Positions 35,545-44,867 are shown, numbered from the stretch's first letter. The stretch: DNA of 64,000 bases from Ectothiorhodospira mobilis (GCF_016584115.1 NZ_NRSK01000001.1:167385-231384), one strand, 5' to 3'. Translations and numbers: made by a program. The notes: generated by a model from the sequence alone, not told the origin.

Positions 35545-36099
35545 ATGTCCATCCCGACGCCCACGCCGCAACCGGACGCGGATGGATCCCACAGTCAAGG
35601 CCAGGTGTGGCCCTCGCCGCGCTACCACCACCTGGTGGAGGACCTGCGCCGCTGCATCGGCCGGGAGGTCTATCTCTCCATCGTCTCCTTCAACGGGGCC
35701 TTCCGCAAGGAAGGGCAGCCCTACCGCCTGCTGGACGTGATCCCCTTCCCCAGGCCCCGGGCGCATCCCCATCCCCCCAAGCGGGCCTATCCCCACATGC
35801 TGGTGCTGGAGTCGGTGCAATCCCCGGAGCAGGACGATTCGCACTGGCACAGCGGCCTGCTCCACGGCGGCGCCATCAACCTGGCCCATGTGGGCAGCGT
35901 CACCACCCGGGCCTACCCGCGGCAACCGGAGGAATACCTCTACGCCAACCTGGATCTCCTCTCCGCCTACTACGCCTGCCCGGCCCGCCAGTTGCTGGAA
36001 CAGCGGGTGGTCCCGGCCCGCATCTGCGTCGAGGCCACCGCCGGGGACATGGAGCGCCTCACCACTGCGCAAGGGCAGGGCGGCGCGGCGAAGGCCTGA
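35545..36099 (+). CDS. Hypothetical protein, 184 residues
   Basis: Not recognised. It has a strong GGAGG ribosome-binding site 6 bp before the ATG. The protein is soluble and mixed alpha/beta, with EDLRRCIGREVYLSIVSFNGAF, a His/Pro-rich loop (PRPRAHPHPPKRAYPHM), DDSHWHSGLLHGGAINLAHV and NLDLLSAYYACPARQLL. The many His and few Cys could bind metal, but nothing specific is visible. It lies between dnr and an AhpD-like gene on the same strand, so it could belong to a stress-related group, which is context only. Confidence 0.65.
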   Translation: MSIPTPTPQPDADGSHSQGQVWPSPRYHHLVEDLRRCIGREVYLSIVSFNGAFRKEGQPYRLLDVIPFPRPRAHPHPPKRAYPHMLVLESVQSPEQDDSHWHSGLLHGGAINLAHVGSVTTRAYPRQPEEYLYANLDLLSAYYACPARQLLEQRVVPARICVEATAGDMERLTTAQGQGGAAKA

Positions 36100-36172
36100 T
36101 ACAGACCTCCCCGGTTCCCATACCGATTCACCCAAACCACGCACGGGCACATCCCGTGCACAGGAGCCTTTC

Positions 36173-36520
36173 ATGTACAAAGACTGGAAACAGACCGCCG
36201 ACAATCTGGCCGGCCTCATGCAGCAGGTGGGCAAGGGCGTCCCGGACGTGGCCAAGCAGTTCGCCGGACTGGACCGGGCCGTCTCCGTGGACGGTGCCGT
36301 CTCCTGCAAGCAGAAGGAACTGATGGCCCTGGCCATCGGCATCGCCATCCGCTGCGAAGGCTGCATCGCCTTCCATGCCAAGGCCGCGGTGAAGTACGGC
36401 GCCACCCGGGACGAGATCCTGGAGACCATCGGCCTGGCCATCTACATGGGCGGCGGCCCCTCCTACGTCTACGGCGCCCAGGCCCTGGAGGCCTTCGACA
36501 CCTTCAGTCAGGACGCATAG
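36173..36520 (+). CDS. AhpD-like carboxymuconolactone decarboxylase-family protein
   Basis: A 115-residue all-helical protein. The redox motif is IRCEGCIAFHAKAAVKYGAT, i.e. C-x-x-C-x-x-x-H, with the conserved upstream acidic helix SCKQKELMALAIGIA. These are the alkylhydroperoxidase AhpD core residues, so a disulfide-reductase or peroxidase role is likely; the physiological partner is unknown. AGGAG precedes the ATG at 36173. A strong hairpin closes the gene 6 bp after the stop. Confidence 0.88.
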   Translation: MYKDWKQTADNLAGLMQQVGKGVPDVAKQFAGLDRAVSVDGAVSCKQKELMALAIGIAIRCEGCIAFHAKAAVKYGATRDEILETIGLAIYMGGGPSYVYGAQALEAFDTFSQDA

Positions 36521-36526
36521 GACGGA

Positions 36527-36550
36527 CCGGGGGCGGGGATCCGCCCCCGG
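36527..36550 (+). terminator. Hairpin after the AhpD-like gene
   Basis: CCGGGGGCGG and CCGCCCCCGG form a perfect 10-bp stem with a GGAT loop directly after the stop. There is no T-tract. Confidence 0.55.
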
Positions 36551-36640
36551 GATTTGGAAGTCCGCGAACCCGCACCGGTGGTCGCGCACAAGCCCAAGCC
36601 GGTGGTCCATGTCAGCGTCCGTCAGGTGCTGAGCCGCATC

Positions 36641-36786
36641 CTTGAAGGATTCTCCCTCTCCATCGTCAGCTACATGGAACTGGTACAGGGCCTGCGCAAC
36701 AAGCATGAGCAGCAACAGCTGCGTCAGGCGTTGCGCTATTGGCAGGCCGAAATGGCCTGGAGATCGAGGTCTTTCGTCCGAAGTGA
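36641..36786 (+). pseudogene. Remnant of a VapC-like PIN-domain toxin gene
   Basis: The translated stretch EGFSLSIVSYMELVQGLRNKHEQQQLRQALRYW matches the central strand-helix of VapC toxins, including the conserved active-site Glu in SYMELVQG. There is no acceptable N-terminus with the first PIN aspartate, and the frame shifts near 36754, ending after GLEIEVFRPK at 36786. The ~390 bp between the hairpin and the methyltransferase holds nothing else I can support. No intact antitoxin gene is seen. Confidence 0.55.
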
Positions 36787-36914
36787 TCCAGCTTGCGCTG
36801 GCGGCGCAAGCGCTCGCTGATCCAGGCACGTCGAGTGCCTTGACCCACTGCTCCGTTCCCTTGCCGTGCTGTCCCGGGATAATTAGCCTTTCGATCCACG
36901 GGCCTGAACAGCAC

Positions 36915-37502
36915 GTGCAGACCATCGACTACTACAACCAAAACGCCGGGCAGTTCATCGCCGATACCCTGGCGGTGGATATGGCCTCCCTGCGGGGGCG
37001 CTTCCTGCGGCATCTGCCGCCGGAGGGGCGGATCCTGGATGCCGGTTGCGGGCCGGGGCGGGATGCCCTGGCCTTTGCCCGCCAGGGCTACCGGGTGAGT
37101 GCCTTCGATGCCAGCGCGGCCCTGGCCGCCCATGCCACGGACCTGCTGGGCCGGGAGGTACCCGTGCGCCGCTTCGAGGAGCTGGACGAGGTGAATTGCT
37201 ACGACGGCATCTGGGCCTGTGCCAGCCTGCTGCACGTGCCCGAGGCCCGGCTCCCCGATGCATTCCAGCGCTTGTGGCGGGCCCTGGTGCCCGGCGGCGT
37301 GCTCTACTGCAGCTTCAAGCAGGGCAGGGGGGAGCGCTGGCACCGGGGGCGCCGCTTCACCGACGCCGACACGTCCCGTATCCGCGCCTGGACCCGGGAC
37401 CTGCCCGGCCTGGCCGGGCTGGAGACCTGGACCACCCAGGACCCCCGCCCCGGCCGCGAGGGGGAGGCCTGGGTCAATGCCCTGCTGCACAAGGCAGGCT
37501 GA
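36915..37502 (+). CDS. Class I SAM-dependent methyltransferase
   Basis: A 195-residue methyltransferase. Motif I is ILDAGCGPGRDALAFARQG (SAM-binding), followed by VSAFDASAALAAHA, CYDGIWACASLLHV (motif IV region) and LWRALVPGGVLYCSFK. No ATG precedes the conserved TIDYYNQNA start, so the GTG at 36915 is taken. The family includes small-molecule and tellurite-type methyltransferases; the substrate cannot be inferred. Its 5' flank contains PIN-toxin debris. It is convergent with tRNA-Asn. Confidence 0.82.
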   Translation: MQTIDYYNQNAGQFIADTLAVDMASLRGRFLRHLPPEGRILDAGCGPGRDALAFARQGYRVSAFDASAALAAHATDLLGREVPVRRFEELDEVNCYDGIWACASLLHVPEARLPDAFQRLWRALVPGGVLYCSFKQGRGERWHRGRRFTDADTSRIRAWTRDLPGLAGLETWTTQDPRPGREGEAWVNALLHKAG

Positions 37503-37611
37503 ACGAGGGTGTGGCCGCTCCCGGGGGTAGGTGCGGAGTAGGGCGGACCGCTCGCAGGGGTGCGGCGGCAGGCCCGGGCCATCCGGGCGGGGATCCGGTG
37601 CACCCGGCCAT

Positions 37612-37652
37612 GAAAACAAAAAGGGCCCGGATCGCGTGGATCCGGGCCCTTT
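37612..37652 (-). terminator. Rho-independent terminator of tRNA-Asn
   Basis: A perfect stem of 14 bp (37620-37633 with 37639-37652, loop 5 nt) read on the minus strand is followed by a T-rich run (complement of 37612-37619). It begins 5 bp beyond the tRNA 3' end. Confidence 0.85.
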
Positions 37653-37657
37653 GCTTC

Positions 37658-37733
37658 TGGCTCCCCGGGACGGGCTCGAACCGCCGACCTAGTGATTAAC
37701 AGTCACCCGCTCTACCGACTGAGCTACCGGGGA
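37658..37733 (-). tRNA. tRNA-Asn (GTT)
   Basis: A 76-nt cloverleaf including encoded CCA. The acceptor stem TCCCCGG/CCGGGGA, D-arm TAGCTCAGTCGGTAGAGC, anticodon loop CTGTTAA (anticodon GTT) and T-arm GGCGGTTCGAGCCCGTC are all intact. Confidence 0.96.
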
Positions 37734-37753
37734 ATCTCGTGTTGAGGCCCGGA

Positions 37754-37782
37754 ATATTACGGCGATCTCCGGGCCTCGTCAA
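37754..37782 (-). promoter_or_regulatory. Sigma-70 promoter of tRNA-Asn
   Basis: TTGACG (37782-37777), a 17-bp spacer and TAATAT (37759-37754) on the minus strand, about 20 bp before the tRNA 5' end. The -10 and spacer lie inside a 9-bp inverted repeat (GAGGCCCGG/CCGGGCCTC, 37744-37777) that could also end the aminotransferase transcript. Confidence 0.75.
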
Positions 37783-37788
37783 GGGGGA

Positions 37789-38973
37789 TTAACCGGCCAC
37801 GGCGCGGCCGATGCGCTCCACCGCCTGCTTGAGGTTGTCCATGCCGGTGGCGAAGGAGATGCGCACGTAACCGTCCGCCCCGAAGGCGGAACCGGGCACC
37901 AGGGCCACGCCCACCTGGTCCAGCAGGTACTCGGCGAATTTCACGTCGCTGTCGATGCCCAGCCTGTCCATGGCCCCCTGTACGCTGGGGAAGGAGTAGA
38001 AGGTGCCGTCGGAGGGCAGGCACTCCACGCCGGGGATGGCATTCAGGGCCTCCACCAGGTAGTCGTGGCGCTCCTGGAAGGCGCGGCACATCTCGCCCAC
38101 GCAGCTCTGGTCCCCGTTCAGGGCCGCCTCGGCCGCCTCCTGGGACACGGAGGTGGGGTTGGAGGTGCTCTGGGACTGGATCTTCTTCATGGCGGCGATC
38201 AGGGCCTTGGGGCCGCCGGCATAGCCGATGCGCCAGCCGGTCATGGCATAGGCCTTGGACACGCCGTTGAGGACGATGGTGCGGTCCTCCAGGTCCGGGC
38301 AGGCCATGAGGATGTTGCAGAAGGGGGCGCCCCTGAACATCATGTGTTCGTACATGTCGTCGGTGGCCACCAGGACATGGGGGTGGCGCAGCAGCACCTG
38401 GCCCAGGGCCGCCAGTTCCTCGCGGCTGTAGGCCACGCCGGTGGGGTTGGAGGGGCTGTTGAGCACCACCAGACGGGTGCGCGGGGTGATGGCCCCCTCC
38501 AGCTGCGCGGGGGTCATCTTGAAGCCCTGGTCCTTGCCGGTGGGCACGATCACGGGGTTGCCGTCCGCCAGCAGCACCATGTCCGGATAGGAGACCCAGT
38601 AGGGGGCCGGGATGATCACCTCGTCCCCGGCGTCCAGCAGGGCCTGGCAGAGGTTGAAGAAGCTCTGCTTGCCGCCACAGGAGACCAGGATCTGGTCCGG
38701 CTCGAAGTGGTGGCCGTTGTCCCGCTTGAACTTTTCGATGATGGCCTGCTTCAGTCCCGGGGTGCCGTCCACGGCGGTATACTTGGTCTTGCCCTCGCGG
38801 ATGGCGGTGATGCCCGCTTCCTTGATGGCGTCCGGGGTGTTGAAGTCGGGCTCACCGGCTCCCAGGCCGATGACGTCGCGCCCCTGGGCCTTCAACTGGG
38901 CGGCGAGGGCGCTCACGGCCAGGGTGGGGGAGGGCTTGATGCGCTGAACGCGGGAGGAGAGCTTGATGTCCAA
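37789..38973 (-). CDS. Pyridoxal-phosphate aspartate aminotransferase (class I, subgroup I-beta)
   Basis: A 394-residue fold-type I aminotransferase. Blocks include GLGAGEPDFNTPDAI, KYTAVDGTPGLKQAI, VLNSPSNPTGVAYS and the PLP-lysine region LNGVSKAYAMTGWRIGYAGG. These place it among the I-beta AspATs found in many bacteria, which convert aspartate and 2-oxoglutarate to oxaloacetate and glutamate. Some members also accept prephenate; the sequence does not settle that. It is divergent from uvrB, with a 126-bp region between the coding sequences. Confidence 0.93.
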   Translation of the reverse strand: MDIKLSSRVQRIKPSPTLAVSALAAQLKAQGRDVIGLGAGEPDFNTPDAIKEAGITAIREGKTKYTAVDGTPGLKQAIIEKFKRDNGHHFEPDQILVSCGGKQSFFNLCQALLDAGDEVIIPAPYWVSYPDMVLLADGNPVIVPTGKDQGFKMTPAQLEGAITPRTRLVVLNSPSNPTGVAYSREELAALGQVLLRHPHVLVATDDMYEHMMFRGAPFCNILMACPDLEDRTIVLNGVSKAYAMTGWRIGYAGGPKALIAAMKKIQSQSTSNPTSVSQEAAEAALNGDQSCVGEMCRAFQERHDYLVEALNAIPGVECLPSDGTFYSFPSVQGAMDRLGIDSDVKFAEYLLDQVGVALVPGSAFGADGYVRISFATGMDNLKQAVERIGRAVAG

Positions 38974-39099
38974 GGCGGTATCCGGGCGTGGTGGTGAATG
39001 GAAGGGGTGTCGTGCGCCGCGGCGGGCGCACGGGCGCCCGCTGCGCGGGAATGCTTCTCATACCAAATGATACTGAAACTGACCGAACAAGATAAGCCC

Positions 39100-41118
39100 A
39101 TGGGACAGCCTTTCCAACTCGTTACCGACTACCAGCCCGCCGGGGACCAGCCGGGGGCCATCCAGGCCCTGGAGGAGGGCCTGGAGTCGGGTCTGGCCCA
39201 CCAGATCCTGCTGGGGGTCACCGGCTCGGGCAAGACCTTCACCATCGCCAATCTGATCCAGCGGGTGCAGCGGCCCACCCTGGTCATGGCCCCCAATAAG
39301 ACCCTGGCGGCCCAGCTCTACGGCGAGATGAAGGCCTTCTTCCCCCACAACGCCGTGGAGTACTTCGTCTCCTACTACGACTACTACCAGCCGGAGGCCT
39401 ATGTCCCCTCGTCGGACACCTTCATCGAGAAGGACGCCTCCATCAACGACCACATCGAACAGATGCGCCTGTCCGCCACCCGCGCCCTGCTGGAACGGCG
39501 CGACGCCATCATCGTCGCCAGTGTCTCCGCCATCTACGGCCTGGGGGATCCGCGGGCCTACCTGCAGATGGTGCTGCATCTGAAGCGGGGGGATGTCATC
39601 GACCAGCGCACGGTGCTGCGCCGCCTGGCGGAGTTGCAGTACACGCGCAACGACATGGAGCTCAAGCGCGGCACCTACCGGGTGCGGGGCGAGGTGATCG
39701 ATATCCATCCGGCGGAATCCGAGCGGGAGGCGGTGCGTATCGAGCTCTTCGATGACGAGATCGAGCAGCTTTCCTACTTTGACCCCCTCACCGGTGAGGT
39801 GCTGCGCAAGGTGCCGCGCCTCACCGTCTACCCCAAGACCCACTACGCCACGCCCCGGGAGACCCTGCTGGCGGCCATCGAGCAGATCAAGGCGGAACTG
39901 ACCCGGCGCCTGCAGGAGCTGCGGGAGGCGGACCGGCTGGTGGAGGCCCAGCGGCTGGAGCAGCGCACCCGTTTCGACCTGGAGATGATGCTGGAACTGG
40001 GCTACTGCTCCGGCATCGAGAACTACTCCCGTTATCTCTCGGGCCGCGGCCCCGGGGAGCCGCCGCCGTGCTTTCTGGACTACCTGCCCGAGGACGCCCT
40101 GCTGGTGATCGACGAGAGCCACGTCACCGTGCCCCAGCTGGGGGCCATGTACAAGGGGGATCGTTCCCGCAAGGAGACCCTGGTGCAATACGGTTTCCGC
40201 CTGCCCTCGGCCATGGACAACCGGCCGCTGCGCTTCGAGGAGTTCGAGGCCCTGGCGCCCCAGACGGTCTACGTCTCCGCCACCCCCGGCCCGTACGAGA
40301 CCGAGCGGGCCGGGCAGGTGGTGGAGCAGGTGGTGCGCCCCACCGGACTGGTGGACCCGGAGGTGGAGGTGCGCCCGGCCACCACCCAGGTGGACGACGT
40401 GCTCTCGGAGATCCGCCTGCGGGTGGAGGCCGACGAGCGGGTGCTGGTGACCACCCTCACCAAGCGCATGGCCGAGGATCTGACGGAATACCTCTCGGAG
40501 CACGACATCCGCGTGCGCTATCTGCACTCGGACATCGACACCGTGGAGCGGGTGGAGATCATCCGCGACCTGCGCCTGGGGACCTTCGACGTGCTGGTGG
40601 GCATCAACCTGCTGCGCGAGGGCCTGGACATGCCCGAGGTCTCCCTGGTGGCCGTGCTGGACGCCGACAAGGAGGGTTTCCTGCGCTCCGACCGCTCCCT
40701 CATCCAGACCATCGGCCGGGCCGCCCGCAACCTTCACGGCAAGGCCATCCTCTACGCCGATACCGTCACCGGCTCCATGCAGCGGGCCATGGACGAGACC
40801 CAGCGCCGCCGGGAGAAACAGCTGGCCCACAACGAGGCCCATGGCATCACCCCCAAGGGGGTGCAGCGGCGCATCGCCGATATCATGGAGGGGGCCCATG
40901 CCGGCGACACCATGGCCGAGCCCCGGCGCTTTGCCAAGGTGGCGGAGAAGGAGGCCGAATACGCCCGCCGCTCCCCCAAGGACACGGCCCGGGAGATCCA
41001 GCGCCTGGAGGAGCGCATGTACACCTGCGCCCGCAACCTGGAGTTCGAGGAGGCGGCGCGCCTGCGGGACGAGATCGAGCGGCTGCGGGAAGGCCTGCTG
41101 GGGGTGGTGGAGGAATGA
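39100..41118 (+). CDS. uvrB: Excinuclease ABC subunit B
   Basis: A 672-residue helicase-like DNA repair protein, the length of E. coli UvrB (673). It has Walker [11 protein letters not shown], the damage-wedging beta-hairpin [12 protein letters not shown], the DESH-box region [11 protein letters not shown], helicase motifs [17 protein letters not shown] and [10 protein letters not shown], and a C-terminal UVR motif near residue 640 for UvrC. The ATG at 39100 starts like homologues ([17 protein letters not shown]); 39067 is an alternative. No full LexA box (CTG-N10-CAG) was found upstream. The 3' end overlaps the L,D-transpeptidase gene by 4 bp. Confidence 0.97.
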   Translation: MGQPFQLVTDYQPAGDQPGAIQALEEGLESGLAHQILLGVTGSGKTFTIANLIQRVQRPTLVMAPNKTLAAQLYGEMKAFFPHNAVEYFVSYYDYYQPEAYVPSSDTFIEKDASINDHIEQMRLSATRALLERRDAIIVASVSAIYGLGDPRAYLQMVLHLKRGDVIDQRTVLRRLAELQYTRNDMELKRGTYRVRGEVIDIHPAESEREAVRIELFDDEIEQLSYFDPLTGEVLRKVPRLTVYPKTHYATPRETLLAAIEQIKAELTRRLQELREADRLVEAQRLEQRTRFDLEMMLELGYCSGIENYSRYLSGRGPGEPPPCFLDYLPEDALLVIDESHVTVPQLGAMYKGDRSRKETLVQYGFRLPSAMDNRPLRFEEFEALAPQTVYVSATPGPYETERAGQVVEQVVRPTGLVDPEVEVRPATTQVDDVLSEIRLRVEADERVLVTTLTKRMAEDLTEYLSEHDIRVRYLHSDIDTVERVEIIRDLRLGTFDVLVGINLLREGLDMPEVSLVAVLDADKEGFLRSDRSLIQTIGRAARNLHGKAILYADTVTGSMQRAMDETQRRREKQLAHNEAHGITPKGVQRRIADIMEGAHAGDTMAEPRRFAKVAEKEAEYARRSPKDTAREIQRLEERMYTCARNLEFEEAARLRDEIERLREGLLGVVEE

Positions 41119-42449
41119 TCGTGCCGCACAAGCTGCCCCGTTCCGTGCCCCTGCTGACGGGCCTCCTGGCCGCGCTCTGGTGTACCTGTGCCGCCGCCCA
41201 GACCCGCGTGGTCTTCCCCCTGCAGGAGGACACCGCGGTGGTGGGGGGGCTGCGCCATGTGGAGGCCCGCCACGAGGACACCCTCATCGATGTGGCCCGC
41301 CGCCACCGGGTGGGGTTCCAGGCCATCCGCCTGGCCAATCCCGAACTCAACACCTGGATCCCCGGGGAGGGGGCCCGGGTGCTGCTGCCGCTGCTGTTCG
41401 TGCTGCCGGACACCCCCAAGCGGGGCATCGTCATCAATCTGCCGGAGATGCGCCTGTATCACTTCCACGCCGCCCCCTCCGGGGAGGGGCGGCGTGTCGC
41501 CACCTACCCGGTGAGCATCGGCCGCCGGGAATGGGGGACGCCCCAGGGGACCCTGGAGGTGATCCAGAAACGGGAGGATCCCACCTGGACCCCCCCCGAT
41601 TCGGTACGCCAGGCCTACGCCGCCCAAGGCAAGTCCCTGCCGGATGTGGTGCCTGCGGGGCCGGACAACCCCCTGGGGGCCTATGCCCTGCGCCTGAGCC
41701 GGCCCACCTACCTGATCCACGGCACCAACTGGTCCACGGGGATCGGCCTGCGCTCCACCCACGGCTGCATCCGCATGGACAACGACGACATCGGTGTGCT
41801 CTTCCCCCATGTGGACGTGGGCACCCCGGTGCATATCGTGCATCAGGCGGTGAAGGCGGGCTGGCGCGACGGTGTGCTCTACCTGGAGGTGCACCCCCCC
41901 CTGGAGGAACGGGCCACAGAGTCCTCCCCGCTGGAGACCGCCATGGAGCGGGTGATGGCCGCCGTGGCCGGGCGGGAGGCCCGTGTCGACTGGAACCGGG
42001 TGCGGGCGACGGTGACCCAGGCCAGCGGCGTGCCCCGGGCGGTGGGCTGGACGGCGGGTCATGCTGCCGCGCCGTTGCTGGCCACCCCCGCTGCCCCAAA
42101 ATCCCCGGATGCCGCAGGGGAGGGCGCGGGGCAGCCCCCTTCCGGGGACTCACTCAGCCCGGTTTCCCTCATCCCGGTGCCCGCCGGGGAACAGGCGCAG
42201 GACTGGTTCGTGCGCATGGGCCGGTTCCGGGACGAGGAACGGGCCCTGGTGCTCAGCGCCCACCTGGAGGCGGACGGTTTCGCCTCCCGGGTGGTGGGGG
42301 GTGCCCGGGGTACGGGGGCCTGGACCTACCACGTCCTGCTGGGGCCGGCCGTGGGCCGGGAAGAGGCCGTGTCCCTGGCCCAGCGGGCTCGCCAGCGCAC
42401 GGCCCTGGAGGGGGAGGTGATGCGCTGGCCGCCGCCGCAGGGGAGGTGA
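41115..42449 (+). CDS. LysM-YkuD L,D-transpeptidase with C-terminal SPOR domain
   Basis: A 444-residue exported peptidoglycan enzyme. Signal peptide (about residues 1-28), LysM-like domain (about 50-95, [20 protein letters not shown]), and YkuD domain with the catalytic HGTNWS and [10 protein letters not shown] (nucleophilic Cys). After a linker, a SPOR domain occupies the last ~75 residues ([21 protein letters not shown]). It would form 3-3 crosslinks or attach lipoprotein to murein; SPOR would steer it to the septum. YkuD plus C-terminal SPOR is an uncommon but known combination. Start overlaps the uvrB stop (ATGA), with GGAGG in the uvrB end. Confidence 0.9.
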   Translation: MIVPHKLPRSVPLLTGLLAALWCTCAAAQTRVVFPLQEDTAVVGGLRHVEARHEDTLIDVARRHRVGFQAIRLANPELNTWIPGEGARVLLPLLFVLPDTPKRGIVINLPEMRLYHFHAAPSGEGRRVATYPVSIGRREWGTPQGTLEVIQKREDPTWTPPDSVRQAYAAQGKSLPDVVPAGPDNPLGAYALRLSRPTYLIHGTNWSTGIGLRSTHGCIRMDNDDIGVLFPHVDVGTPVHIVHQAVKAGWRDGVLYLEVHPPLEERATESSPLETAMERVMAAVAGREARVDWNRVRATVTQASGVPRAVGWTAGHAAAPLLATPAAPKSPDAAGEGAGQPPSGDSLSPVSLIPVPAGEQAQDWFVRMGRFRDEERALVLSAHLEADGFASRVVGGARGTGAWTYHVLLGPAVGREEAVSLAQRARQRTALEGEVMRWPPPQGR

Positions 42450-42462
42450 ATGCCGCCTGGGT

Positions 42463-43179
42463 TCAGCCGCCGGTGGCCTGGGCATAGCGCCGGCTGACCC
42501 GTTCCCAGTCCACCACTTCCCACCAGGCCTGCAGGTACGCGCCCCGGCCGTTGCGGTAGTTCAGGTAGTAGGCGTGTTCCCAGAGGTCATTGCCCAGCAG
42601 GGGCGTGCCCCGGGGATCGGCCACGTCCATGCGCGGATTGTCCTGATTGGGGGTGGTGGTGATCGCCAGATCGCCGTTCTCCTCCACGATGAGCCAGACC
42701 CACCCCGAGCCGAAGCGGTCCAGGCCCGCGGCCTCAAAGGCCTCGCGAAAGCCCTGCAGGGAGCCGAAGGCCTCCTCCAGGGCCCGGCGCAGGGCCGGAT
42801 CGGGGGTGCCTCCTTCCCCGGGAGCGGTCATGGAGCGCCAGAAGAAGGTGTGGTTCCAGTGCCCGCCGGCGTTGTTGCGCACCGCCGCGGGCCATGCCGA
42901 GACGTTTTCCAGCAGCGCCTCCAGGGACATCCCCCGGGCCTCGGGGACTTCCTCCAGGGCGCTGTTGAGCTTGTCCACATAGCCCTGGTGATGGCGTGAA
43001 TGGTGGATCTCCATGGTCTCGGCGTCGATCACCGGGGCCAGTGCGTCATAGGCATAGGGCAGATCCGGCAGGGTGAAGGGATGGGTCTTCCCAGCAGGCT
43101 CCCCCTGGGCCTGGACCGGGGCCAGCGGTGCCAGCCCCAGCAGGAGCAGGAGCAGGATTCTGTGCAGGGAGATGGGCAT
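42463..43179 (-). CDS. Exported superoxide dismutase, Mn-type signature
   Basis: A 238-residue Fe/Mn-family SOD with an N-terminal signal peptide (LLLLLLGLAPLAPVQAQ), so it should act in the periplasm. Metal ligands are the His in MEIHHSRHHQGYV, the His in GGHWNHTFFW, and Asp and His in DLWEHAYY. The Gly-Gly before the second His and Gln in TPNQDNP are Mn-type discriminators. AAGGAGG is a strong ribosome-binding site and TATACT (43236-43231) a possible -10. Most proteobacterial Fe/Mn SODs are cytoplasmic and lack a signal peptide. Convergent with the transpeptidase, 13 bp apart. Confidence 0.9.
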   Translation of the reverse strand: MPISLHRILLLLLLGLAPLAPVQAQGEPAGKTHPFTLPDLPYAYDALAPVIDAETMEIHHSRHHQGYVDKLNSALEEVPEARGMSLEALLENVSAWPAAVRNNAGGHWNHTFFWRSMTAPGEGGTPDPALRRALEEAFGSLQGFREAFEAAGLDRFGSGWVWLIVEENGDLAITTTPNQDNPRMDVADPRGTPLLGNDLWEHAYYLNYRNGRGAYLQAWWEVVDWERVSRRYAQATGG

Positions 43180-43401
43180 CGGACTTTCCTCCTTGACCCT
43201 TCAGGGTCTGATCTGGAATGAGTCCATCCGAGTATAGCGGCCCCATGGGATTTGCACCCTGACCGGCCCAGTGCCGTCCTGCCGACCGGGATCCCCAGGG
43301 GGGGAATCCGGGGCCGGGGGCGGCGTGCGTTCAGGGTACCCCCTCCATCGGAAGACTCCGTGCATCCTGAAGATAGGGAGACGGTCGGCTATAAGGAGCG
43401 G

Positions 43402-43458
43402 ATGGGGATCCTCTTTCGCCTGGGCAGGCAGTGGTTTCGGGATGCGGGGGGTGGGTGA
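43402..43458 (+). CDS. Possible short upstream ORF coupled to the lipase-like gene
   Basis: An 18-codon frame (MGILFRLGRQWFRDAGGG) with AAGGAG 3 bp upstream, closer than ideal. Its TGA overlaps the ATG of the hydrolase (TGATG). It could be a translational leader, or the true start may be a GTG at 43361. It may also be coincidental. Confidence 0.25.
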   Translation: MGILFRLGRQWFRDAGGG

Positions 43459-44861
43459 TGGCTTCAAGACCCTTGGTGATCCTTCACGGCTGGAGTGATG
43501 ATGGCGCCTCCTTCGACCGTCTGGCGCGCCACCTGGCGGAGGATCCCGGCGCCGCCGTGATCCACCGGATCGCCGTCGGCGACTACCTCACCCTGAGCGA
43601 CGAGTTACGCTTCGACGACCTGCAGGCGGCCCTGGAACGGGCCTGGAACGAGCGGGGGCTGCCCCGCACCTGCGGCAGCGTGGATGTGATCGTGCATTCC
43701 ACCGGTGGGCTCGTCATCCGCGATTGGCTGCTGCGGCACTTTGACCCTGGCTCTGCCCCCGTCAGGCACTTAGTGATGCTGGCCCCGGCCAATTTCGGCT
43801 CCCACCTGGCCCATGTGGGGCAGTCCATCCTGGGGCGCATCGCCAAGGGATTCATCGGTTCCCGTCAGGAAGGACAGGGCCTGTTGGAGACCGGGGCGGG
43901 CATTCTCCGGGGCCTGGAACTGGCCAGCCCCTATACCTGGGCATTGGCGGAGCGGGACCGCTTCGGTCCCTGGGCGGAGGCCTACGGACCCGGTGGCATC
44001 CTGTGCACCGTGCTGGCAGGCAATACCGGCTATCGCGGGATCCGGGGGGTGGTGAACGAACCCGGAGGAGACGGGGTGGTGCGTCTCTCCTGCGCCCATC
44101 TGGAGTGTGCCCGCATGGCACTGGATCTCATGCCCGGGGCCGCGGCCCCGGGGGAGGGGAATCCCCCCATCGTCCCCCGCATCGTGGAGCAGCGCGCCTC
44201 CGGCGGGCGCACCGCCTTCTGTATCCAGGATCGCATCGATCACGGCAGCATCAAACTGGATGCCCCAGCCAGCCGCCTCAGCCGTGCCCAGCGCGAAACC
44301 CTGGCCCGGATCCGCCGTGCCCTCACCGTGGAGGACGATGATTTCCTTAGCTTCTGTGATGAATGTGACCGCAACAATCACGCCCTGACCCGCGGCCCCG
44401 GGCATCCCCGAGCCGAACCGGGCTTCCAGAACACCGTCTTTCGGGTCCGCGATGACTTTGGCGTCCCGGTCACCGACTATCTTGTGGAGTTCTACCATCC
44501 GGATCGCCCCGACGGCGGCGGCCTGGCAGGACAGCTGCACCAACAGGCCCTGAGGGACGTGCATTGCTACAGCGAGGATGCCTCCCATCGCAGCCTCTAC
44601 CTGGACACCCATCGCTTCCTGAGCCTGGTGGAGCGGGGCGGGGGCCGCCTGGGGTTTTCCCTGACCGCTTATCCCATCCTGGGCTCGGGCGGTGCCGTGG
44701 CCGGTTTCCGCACCTTCGCCGATGACGAGATCCGGGACCTGGTCCTGGAGATCGATCGACTCAAGGATTGGCTCGTGCCGCACCGTACCCTGCTGGTGGA
44801 CATCCGCGTGCACCGACAGCAATCACCCTCGGTGTTCCGTTTGCGGGATGCCCGGGAGTAA
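43458..44861 (+). CDS. Alpha/beta hydrolase, lipase-like
   Basis: A 467-residue cytoplasmic protein. The N-terminal half is an alpha/beta hydrolase: oxyanion LVILHGWSDD, nucleophile elbow VIVHSTGGLV (a G/H-x-S-x-G variant), and ANFGSHLAHVGQS typical of lipase and PGAP1-like enzymes. The C-terminal half (about residues 300-467) has FRVRDDFGVPVTDYLVEFYHPD and a regular beta pattern suggestive of a beta-sandwich. I cannot name the substrate. A GTG-rich stretch and a short overlapping ORF precede the ATG. A bidirectional terminator follows. Confidence 0.75.
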   Translation: MASRPLVILHGWSDDGASFDRLARHLAEDPGAAVIHRIAVGDYLTLSDELRFDDLQAALERAWNERGLPRTCGSVDVIVHSTGGLVIRDWLLRHFDPGSAPVRHLVMLAPANFGSHLAHVGQSILGRIAKGFIGSRQEGQGLLETGAGILRGLELASPYTWALAERDRFGPWAEAYGPGGILCTVLAGNTGYRGIRGVVNEPGGDGVVRLSCAHLECARMALDLMPGAAAPGEGNPPIVPRIVEQRASGGRTAFCIQDRIDHGSIKLDAPASRLSRAQRETLARIRRALTVEDDDFLSFCDECDRNNHALTRGPGHPRAEPGFQNTVFRVRDDFGVPVTDYLVEFYHPDRPDGGGLAGQLHQQALRDVHCYSEDASHRSLYLDTHRFLSLVERGGGRLGFSLTAYPILGSGGAVAGFRTFADDEIRDLVLEIDRLKDWLVPHRTLLVDIRVHRQQSPSVFRLRDARE

Positions 44862-44867
44862 AACAAA

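Noticed and set aside
36554..36820. 88-codon frame as an intact gene
   Set aside because: Only the central PIN-like part is recognisable, the ends are unrelated and the frame breaks; treated as a pseudogene.
39040..39100. LexA box before uvrB
   Set aside because: TACTGAAACTGACCGAAC resembles half a site, but the CTG-N10-CAG spacing is not met.
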